Of a stretch of DNA of 64,000 nt, positions 53,922 through 63,300 are shown piece by piece. The notes beneath the pieces were generated by a model. That model was not told the DNA's origin. It saw only the letters and a list, made by a program, of their open reading frames with translations, and searched no databases. This DNA comes from Haloarcula nitratireducens (GTDB lineage Archaea > Halobacteriota > Halobacteria > Halobacteriales > Haloarculaceae): NCBI RefSeq assembly GCF_019599505.1, contig NZ_RKLT01000004.1:372001-436000 (forward strand), read 5' to 3'. The translations under genes and the position numbers were made by a program. Position 1 is the first letter of the stretch. Each line of letters starts with the position of its first letter.

Positions 53922-54329
53922 TCAGTTCACCGGGATGTCCGTCCCGTCCTCGTCGCCGTCGGCGCTGACCTTCGGGAGGCGGACTGTCAGCACGCCGTCG
54001 TCGTAGCTGGCACTGGTGTCCTCTTCGTCTACCGCCGCCGGGAGCCTGACCGTTCGGCTGACGGACTGACGACGGCGCTCGCGCTGGACGTACCGGCCGT
54101 CGCTCGATTGTGCGGACTCGCTGTGGTCGGCGCTGATCGTGAGCTCTCGCTCGTCGGCCAGTTGTACGTCCAGGTCCTCGCCGTCGAAGCCGGGGAGGTC
54201 GGCGCGGACGACGTAGGCGTCTCCCGTATCGACGATGTCCGTCGGGACGCTGTCGAGGTCGACGCCGAACTGCTCGCCGAACGTGTCGAGCGCTCGCTCG
54301 ATCTCCGCGAAGGGGTCACGGTCGCTCAT
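53922..54329 (-). CDS. hsp20: Hsp20/alpha-crystallin small heat-shock protein
   Basis: A 135-residue chaperone with an alpha-crystallin domain at about residues 30-125 (YVVRADLPGFDGEDLDVQLA, the AFSRTVRLP-like SVSRTVRLPAAV and DDGVLTVRLPK). The C-terminal IPV motif (DIPVN) that mediates oligomerization is present. It prevents aggregation of unfolded protein. It is first in the hsp20-bcp pair. Confidence 0.92.
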   Translation of the reverse strand: MSDRDPFAEIERALDTFGEQFGVDLDSVPTDIVDTGDAYVVRADLPGFDGEDLDVQLADERELTISADHSESAQSSDGRYVQRERRRQSVSRTVRLPAAVDEEDTSASYDDGVLTVRLPKVSADGDEDGTDIPVN

Positions 54330-54376
54330 AGGCGATCGTACACGGGGACGGAACTTAAGAACGCCGTCGAACCGGG

Positions 54377-55192
54377 TCAGTTCAGCACCGTCTCGGAGTC
54401 GTAGGAGCCGAGGTGGCGCACCCAGCCGTTCTCCGCGAGCGCTTCGACGTCCTCGATGGCGTCCCGCGTGCGCTCCTCGTAGAGACCGGCGGCGATGTCG
54501 ACGTGGAAGACGTAGTCGCCAAGCCGCTCGCCGCTCGGTCGGGACTCGACGCGGGTGAGGTTGATGTCGCGGTCGGCGAAGGGTTCGAGCAGTTCCAACA
54601 GCAGACCGGGGTAGTCGGCGTTCGGGTAGACGATGAAGGAGGATTTCCCGCCGGCCTCCGAGCGCTCGCTGACGGGCGCGACGGCCAGAAAGCGGGTCGC
54701 GTTCGAGGACTGGTCCTGGATGTCCTCGGCCAGTACCTCGAGCTCCGTGCCGTTAGTGGCGTTCTCGGGGTGGCCGATGGCGGCGACAGACGAGTCCTCG
54801 CGGGCGCGCTCGACGCCGCGAGCCGTCGAGGCGACCGCCTCCACGTCGACGCCGGGGTAGTGCTCGTCGAGCCAGCCCCGACACTGGGCCAGCGCCTGCG
54901 CGTGGCTGGTGACGAGGTCGAAGGAGTCGCCCTGTGCCAGCAGCGCGTGGCGGATGGGCGTGATGATCTCCTTGATCACGGCGACGTCGTACTCGGCGAA
55001 GGCGTCCAGCGACTCCGTCACGGACCCCTCGATGCTGTTCTCGACCGGGACGACGCCGCGGTCGGCCTCCCCCTCGGCGACGGCCTCGACGATGGCGGTC
55101 ATCGACTCGGCGAACTCGATGTCGCCGTCGTCGACCGCCTGTGCGGCCCGGTGAGAGTAAGTGCCCGCGGGCCCCAGCGTGATAGTCGTCAT
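54377..55192 (-). CDS. pheA: Prephenate dehydratase
   Basis: A 271-residue enzyme that makes phenylpyruvate from prephenate in phenylalanine synthesis. It has TLGPAGTYSHRAAQAV at the start, VVPVENSIEGSVTESLDAFA, a TRFLAVAP segment and a C-terminal ACT domain (SSFIVYPNADYPGLLLELL, NLTRVESRPSGERLGDYVFHVD) for feedback by phenylalanine. The start at residue MTTITLG is used; an ATG eight codons upstream is also possible. Confidence 0.93.
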   Translation of the reverse strand: MTTITLGPAGTYSHRAAQAVDDGDIEFAESMTAIVEAVAEGEADRGVVPVENSIEGSVTESLDAFAEYDVAVIKEIITPIRHALLAQGDSFDLVTSHAQALAQCRGWLDEHYPGVDVEAVASTARGVERAREDSSVAAIGHPENATNGTELEVLAEDIQDQSSNATRFLAVAPVSERSEAGGKSSFIVYPNADYPGLLLELLEPFADRDINLTRVESRPSGERLGDYVFHVDIAAGLYEERTRDAIEDVEALAENGWVRHLGSYDSETVLN

Positions 55193-55258
55193 ACCGTCGG
55201 GTAGTCCGCTCGTCATGAAAAGCGCCGCGGTCGACCCGTCCGGTTAGCGGCGCTCCAG

Positions 55259-56098
55259 TTAACTGAGGCGGTCGAGTTCGTCGTCGCTGAGTTCGATCCC
55301 GCTGGCGGCGACGTTCTGTTCGAGGTGGTCGACGCTCGACGTGCCCGGGATCGGCAGGGTCACGTCGGAGTGCTGGAGGAGCCACGCCAGCGCGATCTGG
55401 TGGGGCGAGGCGTCGTGGTCGTCGGCGATCTCGTCGATGCCCTCGACGTCGTCCAGGTCGCCCGCAGCGAGCGGGAACCACGGGATGAAGCCGATGCCGT
55501 ACTCCTCGCAGGCTTCGAGCACGTCGTCGTCCTCGCGGTTGGCGACGTTGAACTCGTTCTGTACCGTCGCGATGTCCACGATGTCGCGGGCGGTGTCGAG
55601 CTGCTCGACGGAGACGTTCGAGACGCCGACGTGGCGGATCAGCCCCTCGTCTTTCATCTCGGCGAGCGCGTTGATCGACTCCTCGAACTCCGTGTCCGGG
55701 TCCGGCCGGTGGAACTGGTAGAGGTCGATGGGGTCCATCCGCAGGCGGTCACGCGAGGCCAACTGCGCGTTACGCAGGTAGTCGGGGTCGCCGTGGGGGA
55801 GCCAGTCGCCGTCCGTGTTGCGCAGGAGGCCGCCCTTCGTGGCGACGACGAGGTCGTCGCTCTCCGTGTCCAGCGCCTCGCCGATGAGGCGCTCGGAGAC
55901 GCCGGGACCGTAGGAGTCGGCCGTGTCGACGAAGTTCACGCCGAGTTCGACGGCCCGTTCGAGGACGTTCCGGGCCTCGTCCTCGTCGTCGGGTGCGCCG
56001 ATGATGTCCTCGCCGGTGATGCGCATCGCGCCGTAGCCGAGTCGATTGACCGTCAGGTCGCCGCCGATGTCGAACGTGTCGCTCTGGTTTTCGACCAT
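55259..56098 (-). CDS. Aldo/keto reductase
   Basis: A 279-residue NADPH-dependent oxidoreductase with VNRLGYGAMRITGEDI, NFVDTADSYGPGVSERLIGEAL (catalytic Asp/Tyr), DLYQFHRPDPDTEFEESI with the active His, and IPWFPLAAGDLDDV. It is shorter than the other aldo/keto reductase in this window. Substrate unknown. Confidence 0.9.
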   Translation of the reverse strand: MVENQSDTFDIGGDLTVNRLGYGAMRITGEDIIGAPDDEDEARNVLERAVELGVNFVDTADSYGPGVSERLIGEALDTESDDLVVATKGGLLRNTDGDWLPHGDPDYLRNAQLASRDRLRMDPIDLYQFHRPDPDTEFEESINALAEMKDEGLIRHVGVSNVSVEQLDTARDIVDIATVQNEFNVANREDDDVLEACEEYGIGFIPWFPLAAGDLDDVEGIDEIADDHDASPHQIALAWLLQHSDVTLPIPGTSSVDHLEQNVAASGIELSDDELDRLS

Positions 56099-56179
56099 CG
56101 CCTCGGCGTTGGCGGGCCAGCCTGAAAGGGGGCCGGGTGGGAGAAATCCAGCGGCGGAATCGAGGGGAGAGCGAGCCCG

Positions 56180-57598
56180 CTATCGCGTGTGAATGGCCTC
56201 GCCGCGGGCGGCCATCGCGGCCTCGTGGACCGCCTCGGAGAGCGTCGGATGCGTGTGGACGGTGCTCGCGACGTCTTCGAGGCGCGCGCCCATCTCGATG
56301 GCCAGGCCGAGCTCGGCGATTAGCTCCGAAGCCTCGGGACCGACGATCTGTGCGCCCAGCAGGAACTCGCTGTCGGCGTCGGCGACGATGCGGACGAACC
56401 CATCTTTCTCGTCGAGGGTCAGCGCCCGACCGCTCGCTCGCATCGGCATCTCGCCGACGACGGGGTCGAAGCCGGCCTCCTCGGCCTCGCTCTCGGACAT
56501 CCCGACGGTGCCGATCTCGGGGTCGGTAAAGACCGCCGCGGGAATCGCCTGCTGGTCCAGCGCGGCCGGTTCGCCCGCGGCGACTTCCGCCGCGACCTCG
56601 CCCTCGGCCGAGGCCTTGTGAGCGAGCATCGGCTCGCCGGCCACGTCGCCGACGGCGAAGACGTGCTCTACATCGGTGCGGGCCTGCTGGTCCGTCGAGA
56701 GGAAGCCGTCGTCGGCGGGTTCGAGCCCGACGGCGTCGAGTCCGACGGTGTCGGTGACGGGTTCCCGGCCGACCGCGACGAGACACTGCTCGGCGTTGTA
56801 CTCGGTCACGTCGTCGTTCTCGTCGGTGGTGCTGACGCGGATGCCGTCGTCGAGTTCGGTCCAGTCGCGGGCGGCCTCGCCGAAGGCGAACTCGACGCCC
56901 AGCGACTCCGCTCGCTCGCGGACGATCTCCGCCACGTCGTCCTCGTAGCCCGGCAGCACGTCGTCTAACATCTCCACGACGGTCACGTCCGCGCCGAGCT
57001 TGGCGAACACCGTCGAGAGCTCCATCCCGATGTAGCCCGCGCCGACCACCAGCAGGTCGTCGGGGACCGTTTCGAGCGCGAGCGCGTCTTTCGAGGAGAG
57101 GATGCGGTCGCCGTCGAACTCGAAGCCGGGCACCTCGACGGGCCGGCTGCCGGTGGCGACGACGGCGTGTTCGAAGGCGACTGACTCGGAGCCCTGTCCC
57201 TCGCCGCCGTGGGCGACCCGCACGGTCTCGTCGTCGACGAACTCCGCGGTGCCCTCGATGAGGTTCACGCCCGCGCTCTCGCACAGCGACTCGACGCCGC
57301 GGGTCAGCCGGGTGACGACGCCGTCTTTCCACTCGCTCATCGCGCTCATGTCCACGGCGGGGTCGGCGTAGACGCCCATGTCCTCGGCCTGCCCCGCGTC
57401 GTGGGCTACGTCCGTCGCCGAGATGAGCGCCTTCGAGGGGATACAGCCGTGGTTGAGACAGGTCCCGCCGTAGGCGTCCCGCTCGACCAGCGTGGTGTCG
57501 AGTCCGAGCTGCGCGCCGCGGATGGCGGCGACGTAGCCGCCCGGCCCGCCGCCGATGACCAACAGTTCCGTGCCCGTGGTGACGTCTCCTACGACCAT
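56180..57598 (-). CDS. lpdA: Dihydrolipoyl dehydrogenase (E3)
   Basis: A 472-residue flavoprotein that reoxidises the dihydrolipoyl arms of the E2 subunit and reduces NAD+. It has VIGGGPGGYVAAIRGAQLG, the redox disulfide in GGTCLNHGCIPSK, VVGAGYIGMELSTVFAKLGADVT, and the C-terminal HTHPTLSEAV catalytic His-Glu pair. It is the fourth gene of the dehydrogenase cluster but is separated from pdhC by the inverted gene at 57689. Confidence 0.95.
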   Translation of the reverse strand: MVVGDVTTGTELLVIGGGPGGYVAAIRGAQLGLDTTLVERDAYGGTCLNHGCIPSKALISATDVAHDAGQAEDMGVYADPAVDMSAMSEWKDGVVTRLTRGVESLCESAGVNLIEGTAEFVDDETVRVAHGGEGQGSESVAFEHAVVATGSRPVEVPGFEFDGDRILSSKDALALETVPDDLLVVGAGYIGMELSTVFAKLGADVTVVEMLDDVLPGYEDDVAEIVRERAESLGVEFAFGEAARDWTELDDGIRVSTTDENDDVTEYNAEQCLVAVGREPVTDTVGLDAVGLEPADDGFLSTDQQARTDVEHVFAVGDVAGEPMLAHKASAEGEVAAEVAAGEPAALDQQAIPAAVFTDPEIGTVGMSESEAEEAGFDPVVGEMPMRASGRALTLDEKDGFVRIVADADSEFLLGAQIVGPEASELIAELGLAIEMGARLEDVASTVHTHPTLSEAVHEAAMAARGEAIHTR

Positions 57599-57688
57599 AG
57601 CGACCTCTCGGCGGGCCGGGTGAAAAACTACCGCCCTCTGCGCCGAGGCGGACGAACCTATGTTACGCTGGCGGTCGTACGCACCGAC

Positions 57689-58018
57689 ATGGCAGACGAG
57701 ATCAGCGACTCGGAGGAGCTACCGGAGACGCCGACGCGGTTCGCCGAGGAGCAACCGGCCGTCTGGGAGGCGTATCGCGACCTCGGGGAAGCGTGTTCGG
57801 AGGCGGGACCGTTAGACGACGAGACGAAACGGCTCGTGAAGCTCGCGCTGGCGGTCGGCGCGCAGTCGGAGGGCGCGGTCCACTCGCACGTCCGGCGCGG
57901 GCTGGAGGAGGGCCACTCCGCGGCGGCGCTCGAACACGTCGCCACGCTCGCGGTGCCGACGCTCGGGTTCCCGAAGGCGATGGCGGCCAGGAGTTGGATC
58001 TCGGACCTGACGGAGTGA
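57689..58018 (+). CDS. Carboxymuconolactone decarboxylase-like protein without redox cysteines
   Basis: A 109-residue AhpD/CMD-family helical protein (RLVKLALAVGAQSEGAVHSHVRRGLEEG, cut to key residues H87-like and H89-like). In AhpD the CxxC pair sits in this position; here SEGAVHSH replaces it, so it is not a thiol reductase. It is opposite to the dehydrogenase genes: divergent from lpdA and ending one base from pdhC, as if inserted in the operon. Confidence 0.8.
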   Translation: MADEISDSEELPETPTRFAEEQPAVWEAYRDLGEACSEAGPLDDETKRLVKLALAVGAQSEGAVHSHVRRGLEEGHSAAALEHVATLAVPTLGFPKAMAARSWISDLTE

Positions 58019-58019
58019 G

Positions 58020-59672
58020 CTACTCCAGCAGCAGCCGCGTCGGGTCCGCGAGGTACTCCTTGAGCGTGTTGACGAAGCGGGCGGCGTCAGCGCCGTCGAC
58101 GACCCGGTGGTCGATTGCCAGCGAGAGCGTCAGCGTCGGTTTCGCCGCGACTTCGCCGTCGACTGCAACCGGTCGCTCTTCCAGCGACCCGACGCCGAGG
58201 ATGGCCGTCTCGGGGACGTTGATGACCGGGTCGGCGTACTCGCCGCCGATGGCCCCGAAGTTCGTCACGGTGAACGTCCCGCCCCGCATCTCCTCGCGGG
58301 CGATGTCCCGGCTCCGAGCGCGCTCGACGAGGTCGTTGAGCTCGGTCGCCACCTGCAGGAGCCCCTTCTCGTCCACGTCGTCGACGACGGGGACGACGAG
58401 GCCGTGGTCGGTGGCCGTCGCCACGCCGAGGTTCCGGTCGTCCTTGAAGACGATCTCCTCGGCCTCCGCGTCGAGCTGCGTGGCCAGAATCGGGTGATCG
58501 TCGAGCGCGGCGGCGACGCACTTCAGCAGGAACGGCGTGTACGTGAGGTGGACGCCGCGCTCCTCGGCCAGCGGTTCGAGGCGGTCGCGGGCCTCGACCA
58601 GTCCCGGCACGGCCACCTTATCGTGGTGGGTCGCGTGGGGGACCTCCCGCCGGGAGCGGGCCATCTGCTCGCCGATCGCCCGCCGGACGCCGCGGTACGG
58701 TTCGCGCCGGTCGCCGGCGGCCTCGCTCTCGGCGGCGACGCCCGCCGCGCCCGCCCCTTCGGCCGCGTCGCGCATCTCCGAGACGACCTGCTCGGTGACC
58801 TCGCGGACGTCCTCGTCGGTGACTTCGCCGCCCTCCCCCTCGGCGACGGCGCGCACGGCGGCCTCGTCGACGTAGGGCTCGCCGTCGCGTGTCTCGTCGG
58901 TCGGGACGGCGTCGATGTCGACGCCCAGTTCGCGGGCGAGGCGGCGGGTTGCCGGCGTCGCCAGCGTGCGGTCGCGGCGCTCGGCCATCGGGTCGTCGCT
59001 CGACGCCCGCCGGACGGCGGACTTGACGGCCGGTTCGTCCGCCGCGCCCTCTCCGTCCTCGCTCTCGTCGTCGCCGACCTTCGAGACGACCGCCGTGGGA
59101 CCGTCGTCCGTTCCGCGCTCCCCGTCGCCGACCTTCGAGACCGCCGCGGTCGGTCCGTCGTCGGGGGACTCGCTGTCGGCCGACTCGGCGGCGGCGGCGG
59201 TCACGTCGGCCTCGGTGATGCGGCCGCTCGGTCCGGACCCGGAGACGGTCGTGATGTCGACGCCCTTCTCGCGGGCGAGGCGGCGGACGCTCGGCGGCGC
59301 GAAGACCCGGCCCTCGGTCGCCGCCGCGGACTCGCTCGCCTCGGTCGTTCCGGACTCGCCCGCGTCGGGTTCTGCGCCGTCACCGCCCGCCGACTCGTCG
59401 CTCTCGGCGGCCGTCCCCGACTCGGCTTCGGCGTCGCCGTCTTCCTCGATACTGACGAGGACTTCACCGGTGGCGACGACGTCGCCGACCTCGGCGTGCA
59501 GTTCGCGGACGACGCCCTCGACCGGCGAGGGGACGTCCACGGCGGCCTTGTCCGTCTCCACCTCGGCGAGCACCTGATCCTCGGTGACGGCGTCGCCGAC
59601 GGCGACGTGCCACTCCAGTACCTCCCCCTCGGCGACCCCTTCGCCGAGGTCCGGGAGTTCGAACTCGAACAT
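58020..59672 (-). CDS. pdhC: 2-oxoacid dehydrogenase E2 (dihydrolipoamide acyltransferase)
   Basis: A 550-residue E2 core protein. The lipoyl domain (about 1-75) has the lipoylated lysine K42 in EVETDKAAVDVPSPV. Two E3-binding domains appear, FAPPSVRRLAREKGVDITTV (near 125) and TLATPATRRLARELGVDIDAV (near 242), separated by linkers with a duplicated GPTA(A/V)VSKVGD element. The catalytic domain (about 330-550) ends in IDHRVVDGADAARFVNTL with the active His and Asp. The complex should make acyl-CoA from a 2-oxoacid. Confidence 0.93.
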   Translation of the reverse strand: MFEFELPDLGEGVAEGEVLEWHVAVGDAVTEDQVLAEVETDKAAVDVPSPVEGVVRELHAEVGDVVATGEVLVSIEEDGDAEAESGTAAESDESAGGDGAEPDAGESGTTEASESAAATEGRVFAPPSVRRLAREKGVDITTVSGSGPSGRITEADVTAAAAESADSESPDDGPTAAVSKVGDGERGTDDGPTAVVSKVGDDESEDGEGAADEPAVKSAVRRASSDDPMAERRDRTLATPATRRLARELGVDIDAVPTDETRDGEPYVDEAAVRAVAEGEGGEVTDEDVREVTEQVVSEMRDAAEGAGAAGVAAESEAAGDRREPYRGVRRAIGEQMARSRREVPHATHHDKVAVPGLVEARDRLEPLAEERGVHLTYTPFLLKCVAAALDDHPILATQLDAEAEEIVFKDDRNLGVATATDHGLVVPVVDDVDEKGLLQVATELNDLVERARSRDIAREEMRGGTFTVTNFGAIGGEYADPVINVPETAILGVGSLEERPVAVDGEVAAKPTLTLSLAIDHRVVDGADAARFVNTLKEYLADPTRLLLE

Positions 59673-59675
59673 GCG

Positions 59676-60668
59676 CTAGAACTCCACGGCCTCGGTGATA
59701 CCGTCTTTGATGCGGGCGGGTTCCGGGAGGTAGTAGTCTTCGAGGGCGTAGAGCGGGAACGGCACGTCGAAGCCCGTGATGCGCGTGATCGGGGCCTCCT
59801 GATACAGCAGGGCCTCTTCCTGAATGGTGGCGATGATCTCGCCGGCGAGACCGCCGGTCTTGGGGGCCTCGTGGACGACGGCCGCGCGGCCGGTCTTCCT
59901 GAACGAGTCGAGGATCGCGTCGGTGTCCATGGGTTTGAGGGTTCGCAGGTCGACCACCTCGGCGTCGATGCCCTCCTCGGCGAGGTCCTCGGCGGCCTCC
60001 ACCGTCGGCCGGGTCATCGCGCCCCACGTGAACACCGAGACGTCTTCGCCCTCGCGGCGGACCTTCGCCTCGCCCAGTTCGGTGGTGTAGGTCTCCTCGG
60101 GCACGTCCTCGCGGAACGCGCGGTAGATGAGCTTCGGTTCGAGGAAGACGACGGGGTCGGGGTCCCGAATCGAGGCGGCGAGCAGCCCCTTCGCGTCGCC
60201 CGGCGTCGAGGGGACGACGACTTTGAGGCCGGGCTCGTGGACGTAGAACGCCTCCTTGGACTCGGAGTGGTGTTCGGGGGCGCGGATGCCGCCGCCGTAG
60301 GGTGCCCGGACCGTCATCGGGCAGGTGTAGCGACCCCGGCTTCGGGTCCGCAGGCGCGCGGCGTGACTCACTATCTGGTCGAAGGCGGGGTACATGAACC
60401 CGGAGAACTGCATCTCGGGGACCGGCCGCATCCCGTAGGCGGCCATCCCGATGGCGGTGCCGATGATGCCCGACTCGGCCAGCGGCGTGTCGATGACGCG
60501 GTCCTCGCCGAACTCCTCGTAGAGTCCCTGCGTCGCCCGGAAGACGCCGCCGTTCTTGCCCACGTCCTCGCCCATCACGAGGACGTCCTCGTCGCGTTCC
60601 ATCTCGCCGTAGAGGCCGTCACGGACCGCCTGTACGAGCGTCAGGCTCTGTGCGTTCTCCGCGCTCAT
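59676..60668 (-). CDS. pdhB: 2-oxoacid dehydrogenase E1 beta
   Basis: A 330-residue TPP-dependent subunit with [56 protein letters not shown] and [17 protein letters not shown]. It starts at the ATG at 60668, overlapping the pdhA stop by four bases, so translation is coupled. With pdhA it forms the heterotetrameric decarboxylase. Confidence 0.95.
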   Translation of the reverse strand: MSAENAQSLTLVQAVRDGLYGEMERDEDVLVMGEDVGKNGGVFRATQGLYEEFGEDRVIDTPLAESGIIGTAIGMAAYGMRPVPEMQFSGFMYPAFDQIVSHAARLRTRSRGRYTCPMTVRAPYGGGIRAPEHHSESKEAFYVHEPGLKVVVPSTPGDAKGLLAASIRDPDPVVFLEPKLIYRAFREDVPEETYTTELGEAKVRREGEDVSVFTWGAMTRPTVEAAEDLAEEGIDAEVVDLRTLKPMDTDAILDSFRKTGRAAVVHEAPKTGGLAGEIIATIQEEALLYQEAPITRITGFDVPFPLYALEDYYLPEPARIKDGITEAVEF

Positions 60669-61780
60669 TCGAGCATCACCTCGTCGCCGTGTCGCTCGCG
60701 CAGGTCGCGGAGGTAGTCGAGCTGTTCCTCGAGGCGCGCCGGCATCTCCGCGTAGACGTCGGCGAACATCTCCTCGGGGTCGGGTCGGTCGGTGGACTCG
60801 GCCGCGTCGATGGCCTCGGCCACCTCCTCCTCGATGGCGTCGTCGATGTTCGCCACTCGCTCGTCGTCGAGCACGCCCCGGTCGCGGAGGTACGTCTCCA
60901 GCCGCGGGATGGGGTCGCGTTTCTTCCACTTCTCGACCTCCTCGTCGTCGCGGTAGACGGAGGGGTCGTCGGCGGTCGTGTGCGCGCCGAAGCGGTACTG
61001 CACGGACTCGATCATCGTCGGGCGGCGCTCGCCCTCCGGCGGGTCGCGGGCCTTCTCGACGGCCTCGCGGGTCGCCTGATACACCGCCAGCGGGTCCATC
61101 CCGTCGACCTGTACGCCGTCGAAACCGTAGGCGTTGGCCTTCTGCGCCAGCGTCTCGCTGGCCGTCTGTCGCTCGCGCGGGACCGAGATCGCCCACTGGT
61201 TGTTGTTGCAGAAGAACACCGCGGGCACGTCGAAGACGCCGGCGAAGTTCAGCCCCTCGTGGAAGTCGCCCTCGCTGGTCGCGCCGTCGCCGAAGTACGC
61301 GAGGAACACCTTGTCCTCGCCCCTGAGCTTCGACGCCCACGCCGCGCCCGTCGCGTGCGGGATCTGTGTCGCGATGGGCACCGCCAGCGAGAACACCTGC
61401 ACGTCCTCGGGCGGGGAGTTACCCCGTTCGCTGCCCATCCAGTACAGTAGGTCGTCGGCCAGGTCCCAGCCGCGGACGTACAGCGCGAGGTGCTCGCGGT
61501 AGCTCGGGAACGTCCAGTCCTCCCCCGCCAGTGCCATCGCGCTACCGACCTGCGAGGCCTCCTGTCCGGCCATCGGCGGATAGGTTCCCATCCGACCCTG
61601 CCGCTGGAGGCTCACCGCTCGCTGGTCGAAGCGCCGCCCCAACTTCAGGTTGCGGTACATCTCGACCAGTTCCTTTTCGGAGAGGTCCGGCACCGTCGCG
61701 CCGTCGACCACCTGCCCGTCCTCGCCGAGTATCTGTACTCTATCGGTCGGATCGCGCTGGAGGACGCTCAGAGAGACCAC
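60665..61780 (-). CDS. pdhA: 2-oxoacid dehydrogenase E1 alpha
   Basis: A 371-residue TPP-dependent subunit. The TPP/Mg motif is [20 protein letters not shown] to [11 protein letters not shown] (near 165-205), with the phosphorylation-loop-like [16 protein letters not shown] near 280. It starts at a GTG at 61780; the only nearby ATG is out of frame. A CCTATCAC box near 61803 could be the promoter. The real substrate (pyruvate or branched-chain 2-oxoacid) cannot be told: haloarchaea oxidise pyruvate with a ferredoxin enzyme, so the name pdh is by similarity. Confidence 0.92.
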   Translation of the reverse strand: MVSLSVLQRDPTDRVQILGEDGQVVDGATVPDLSEKELVEMYRNLKLGRRFDQRAVSLQRQGRMGTYPPMAGQEASQVGSAMALAGEDWTFPSYREHLALYVRGWDLADDLLYWMGSERGNSPPEDVQVFSLAVPIATQIPHATGAAWASKLRGEDKVFLAYFGDGATSEGDFHEGLNFAGVFDVPAVFFCNNNQWAISVPRERQTASETLAQKANAYGFDGVQVDGMDPLAVYQATREAVEKARDPPEGERRPTMIESVQYRFGAHTTADDPSVYRDDEEVEKWKKRDPIPRLETYLRDRGVLDDERVANIDDAIEEEVAEAIDAAESTDRPDPEEMFADVYAEMPARLEEQLDYLRDLRERHGDEVMLE

Positions 61781-61830
61781 CTGCCGTGGCGTGACATGTG
61801 ATAGGTGTTGACTCGCAACGGGTTTAGCGT

Positions 61831-62088
61831 TTGTGTGGCGTTATACTGGCAGCTCAGAGATTACCGGAGTGTATCTCTCACGAGGGAATTGAGCCGCCGG
61901 TAAGCGACTCGGTCACGCTCGACTTAGACCACCTCGTCTCCGGCGTCGGCGGGACGCCGGTCGAACCGCTCGAACAGTACCGCGTCCGGCCGACGGACGC
62001 CGCCTTCGGCTTCGTGCTCCGGCCATTCTCGACGGCCGACGCCAACCCGATGGCGCTCTCGAAGCGGCGGTACCCGACGGAGGACTGA
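61831..62088 (+). CDS. Hypothetical ORF without a clear start
   Basis: The last ~60 residues ([20 protein letters not shown] to RRYPTED) use G/C-ending codons like real genes. Before them the only in-frame start is a TTG at 61831, upstream of a GTTATACTG box (61839-61847) that would begin the transcript inside the ORF. So either it uses a non-standard start near 61895, or it is the 3' remnant of a lost gene. I do not recognise the family. Confidence 0.35.
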   Translation: MCGVILAAQRLPECISHEGIEPPVSDSVTLDLDHLVSGVGGTPVEPLEQYRVRPTDAAFGFVLRPFSTADANPMALSKRRYPTED

Positions 62089-62131
62089 CGACGGGGGCGA
62101 GTCGGCGACTGAGCGTTCGCGCGCTGCGCGC

Positions 62132-63055
62132 TCACCCGCCCCGCGCTCGCTCGCGGGCGGCTTCCGCGTCGCCGTCTTCGAGCACCGCTTCGACGAACAG
62201 TTCGCCCGCGCGGTACGAGGACCGGACCATCGGTCCCGAGGCACAGTAGAGGAAGCCCAGTTCCTCCTCGGCGACCCGTCGCCACGTCTCGAAGGCGTCG
62301 GGATGGACGTACTCCGAGACCTCCAGGTGCGAGCGGGAGGGCTGGAGGTACTGGCCCAGCGTCACCACGTCGACGCTGACCTGCCGGAGGTCCGAGAGGG
62401 TCTGGTACACCTCGTGGGCGTACTCGCCGACCCCGAGCATCAGGCTGGTCTTCGTGTGGATATCGCTCTCGCGGTCGGCCTGTCGCAGGACCGACAGCGA
62501 CTGCTCGTAGCCCGCCCGGCGGTCCCGGACCGGCCACTGGAGGCGGTCCACCGTCTCGATATTGTGGGCGAGCACGTCCGGTTCGGCGTCGATAATCTGC
62601 CGGACGAGGCGCTCCTCGCCGCGGAAGTCCGGGATCAGGCACTCGACGAGAATCGACGGGTCACGGCGCTTGATGGCCCGGATGGTCTCGGCGAAGTGGC
62701 CCGCGCCCTGGTCGGGGAGGTCGTCGCGGTCGACGCTCGTCAGGACGACGTAGTCCAGTCCGATGTCGGCGACGGCGTCGGCCACCTGTTCGGGTTCGTC
62801 GGGGTCGAGCGCGTCCATCCCGCCGGTCTCGACGTCACAGAAGTTACAGCCGCGCGAGCAGCGCTCGCCCATGAGCATGAACGTCGCCGTGCCGGGTCCG
62901 TTCCGACCGCTCCAGCACTCCCCGAGATTCGGGCAGTTGGCCTCCTCACAGACCGTGTTGAGGTCCCGCTCGCGGAGGCTCTGTTTGATGTCGGTGAACC
63001 GCTCGCCCGAGGGCGGCCGCGTCTTCAGCCAGTCGGGCTTGCGCGCACGACTCAT
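62132..63055 (-). CDS. lipA: Lipoyl synthase
   Basis: A 307-residue radical-SAM enzyme that inserts sulfur into protein-bound octanoyl groups. The radical-SAM cluster is CSRGCNFCDVETG; the auxiliary cluster cysteines are in CEEANCPNLGEC. Other typical parts are SVDRDDLPDQGAGHFA, LAHNIETVDRLQ and LGQYLQPSRSHLEVSEYV. The ATG at 63055 (MSRARKPDWLK) is the family start. It supplies lipoate for the E2 subunit nearby. Confidence 0.95.
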   Translation of the reverse strand: MSRARKPDWLKTRPPSGERFTDIKQSLRERDLNTVCEEANCPNLGECWSGRNGPGTATFMLMGERCSRGCNFCDVETGGMDALDPDEPEQVADAVADIGLDYVVLTSVDRDDLPDQGAGHFAETIRAIKRRDPSILVECLIPDFRGEERLVRQIIDAEPDVLAHNIETVDRLQWPVRDRRAGYEQSLSVLRQADRESDIHTKTSLMLGVGEYAHEVYQTLSDLRQVSVDVVTLGQYLQPSRSHLEVSEYVHPDAFETWRRVAEEELGFLYCASGPMVRSSYRAGELFVEAVLEDGDAEAARERARGG

Positions 63056-63129
63056 TGGTCGTGGGTTGGCGTCTACGCGCAAAAGAGATTGGGTTCAGCG
63101 GAACCGCACGACCGCTCTCGGCGGTCCCG

Positions 63130-63300
63130 TCACTCCGCGTCGATCTCGGTCAGGTCCTCGGACCCGCACTCGGGGCACTGGAACCAGTAGGAGCCGGGAT
63201 CGGAGTCCGATTCGAACTCGTTGCCGCAGTCTTCGCATCGGTACTCGGGCTTTTCGTCCGCCATTCCGACCTTCTGCTTGACCGTATCGAGAACTGACAT
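63130..63300 (-). CDS. Zinc-ribbon micro-protein (56 aa)
   Basis: A 56-residue protein with CEDCG at residue 22 and CPECGSED at residue 42, a rubredoxin-like zinc ribbon after a short amphipathic helix (SVLDTVKQKVGM). A GATTATAAC box about 30 bases upstream fits leaderless expression. Function unknown. Confidence 0.72.
   Translation of the reverse strand: MSVLDTVKQKVGMADEKPEYRCEDCGNEFESDSDPGSYWFQCPECGSEDLTEIDAE

Noticed and set aside
61390..61400. Stronger claim that the cluster is pyruvate dehydrogenase
   Set aside because: Haloarchaea oxidise pyruvate mainly through ferredoxin oxidoreductases; the sequence alone does not tell pyruvate from branched-chain 2-oxoacids.
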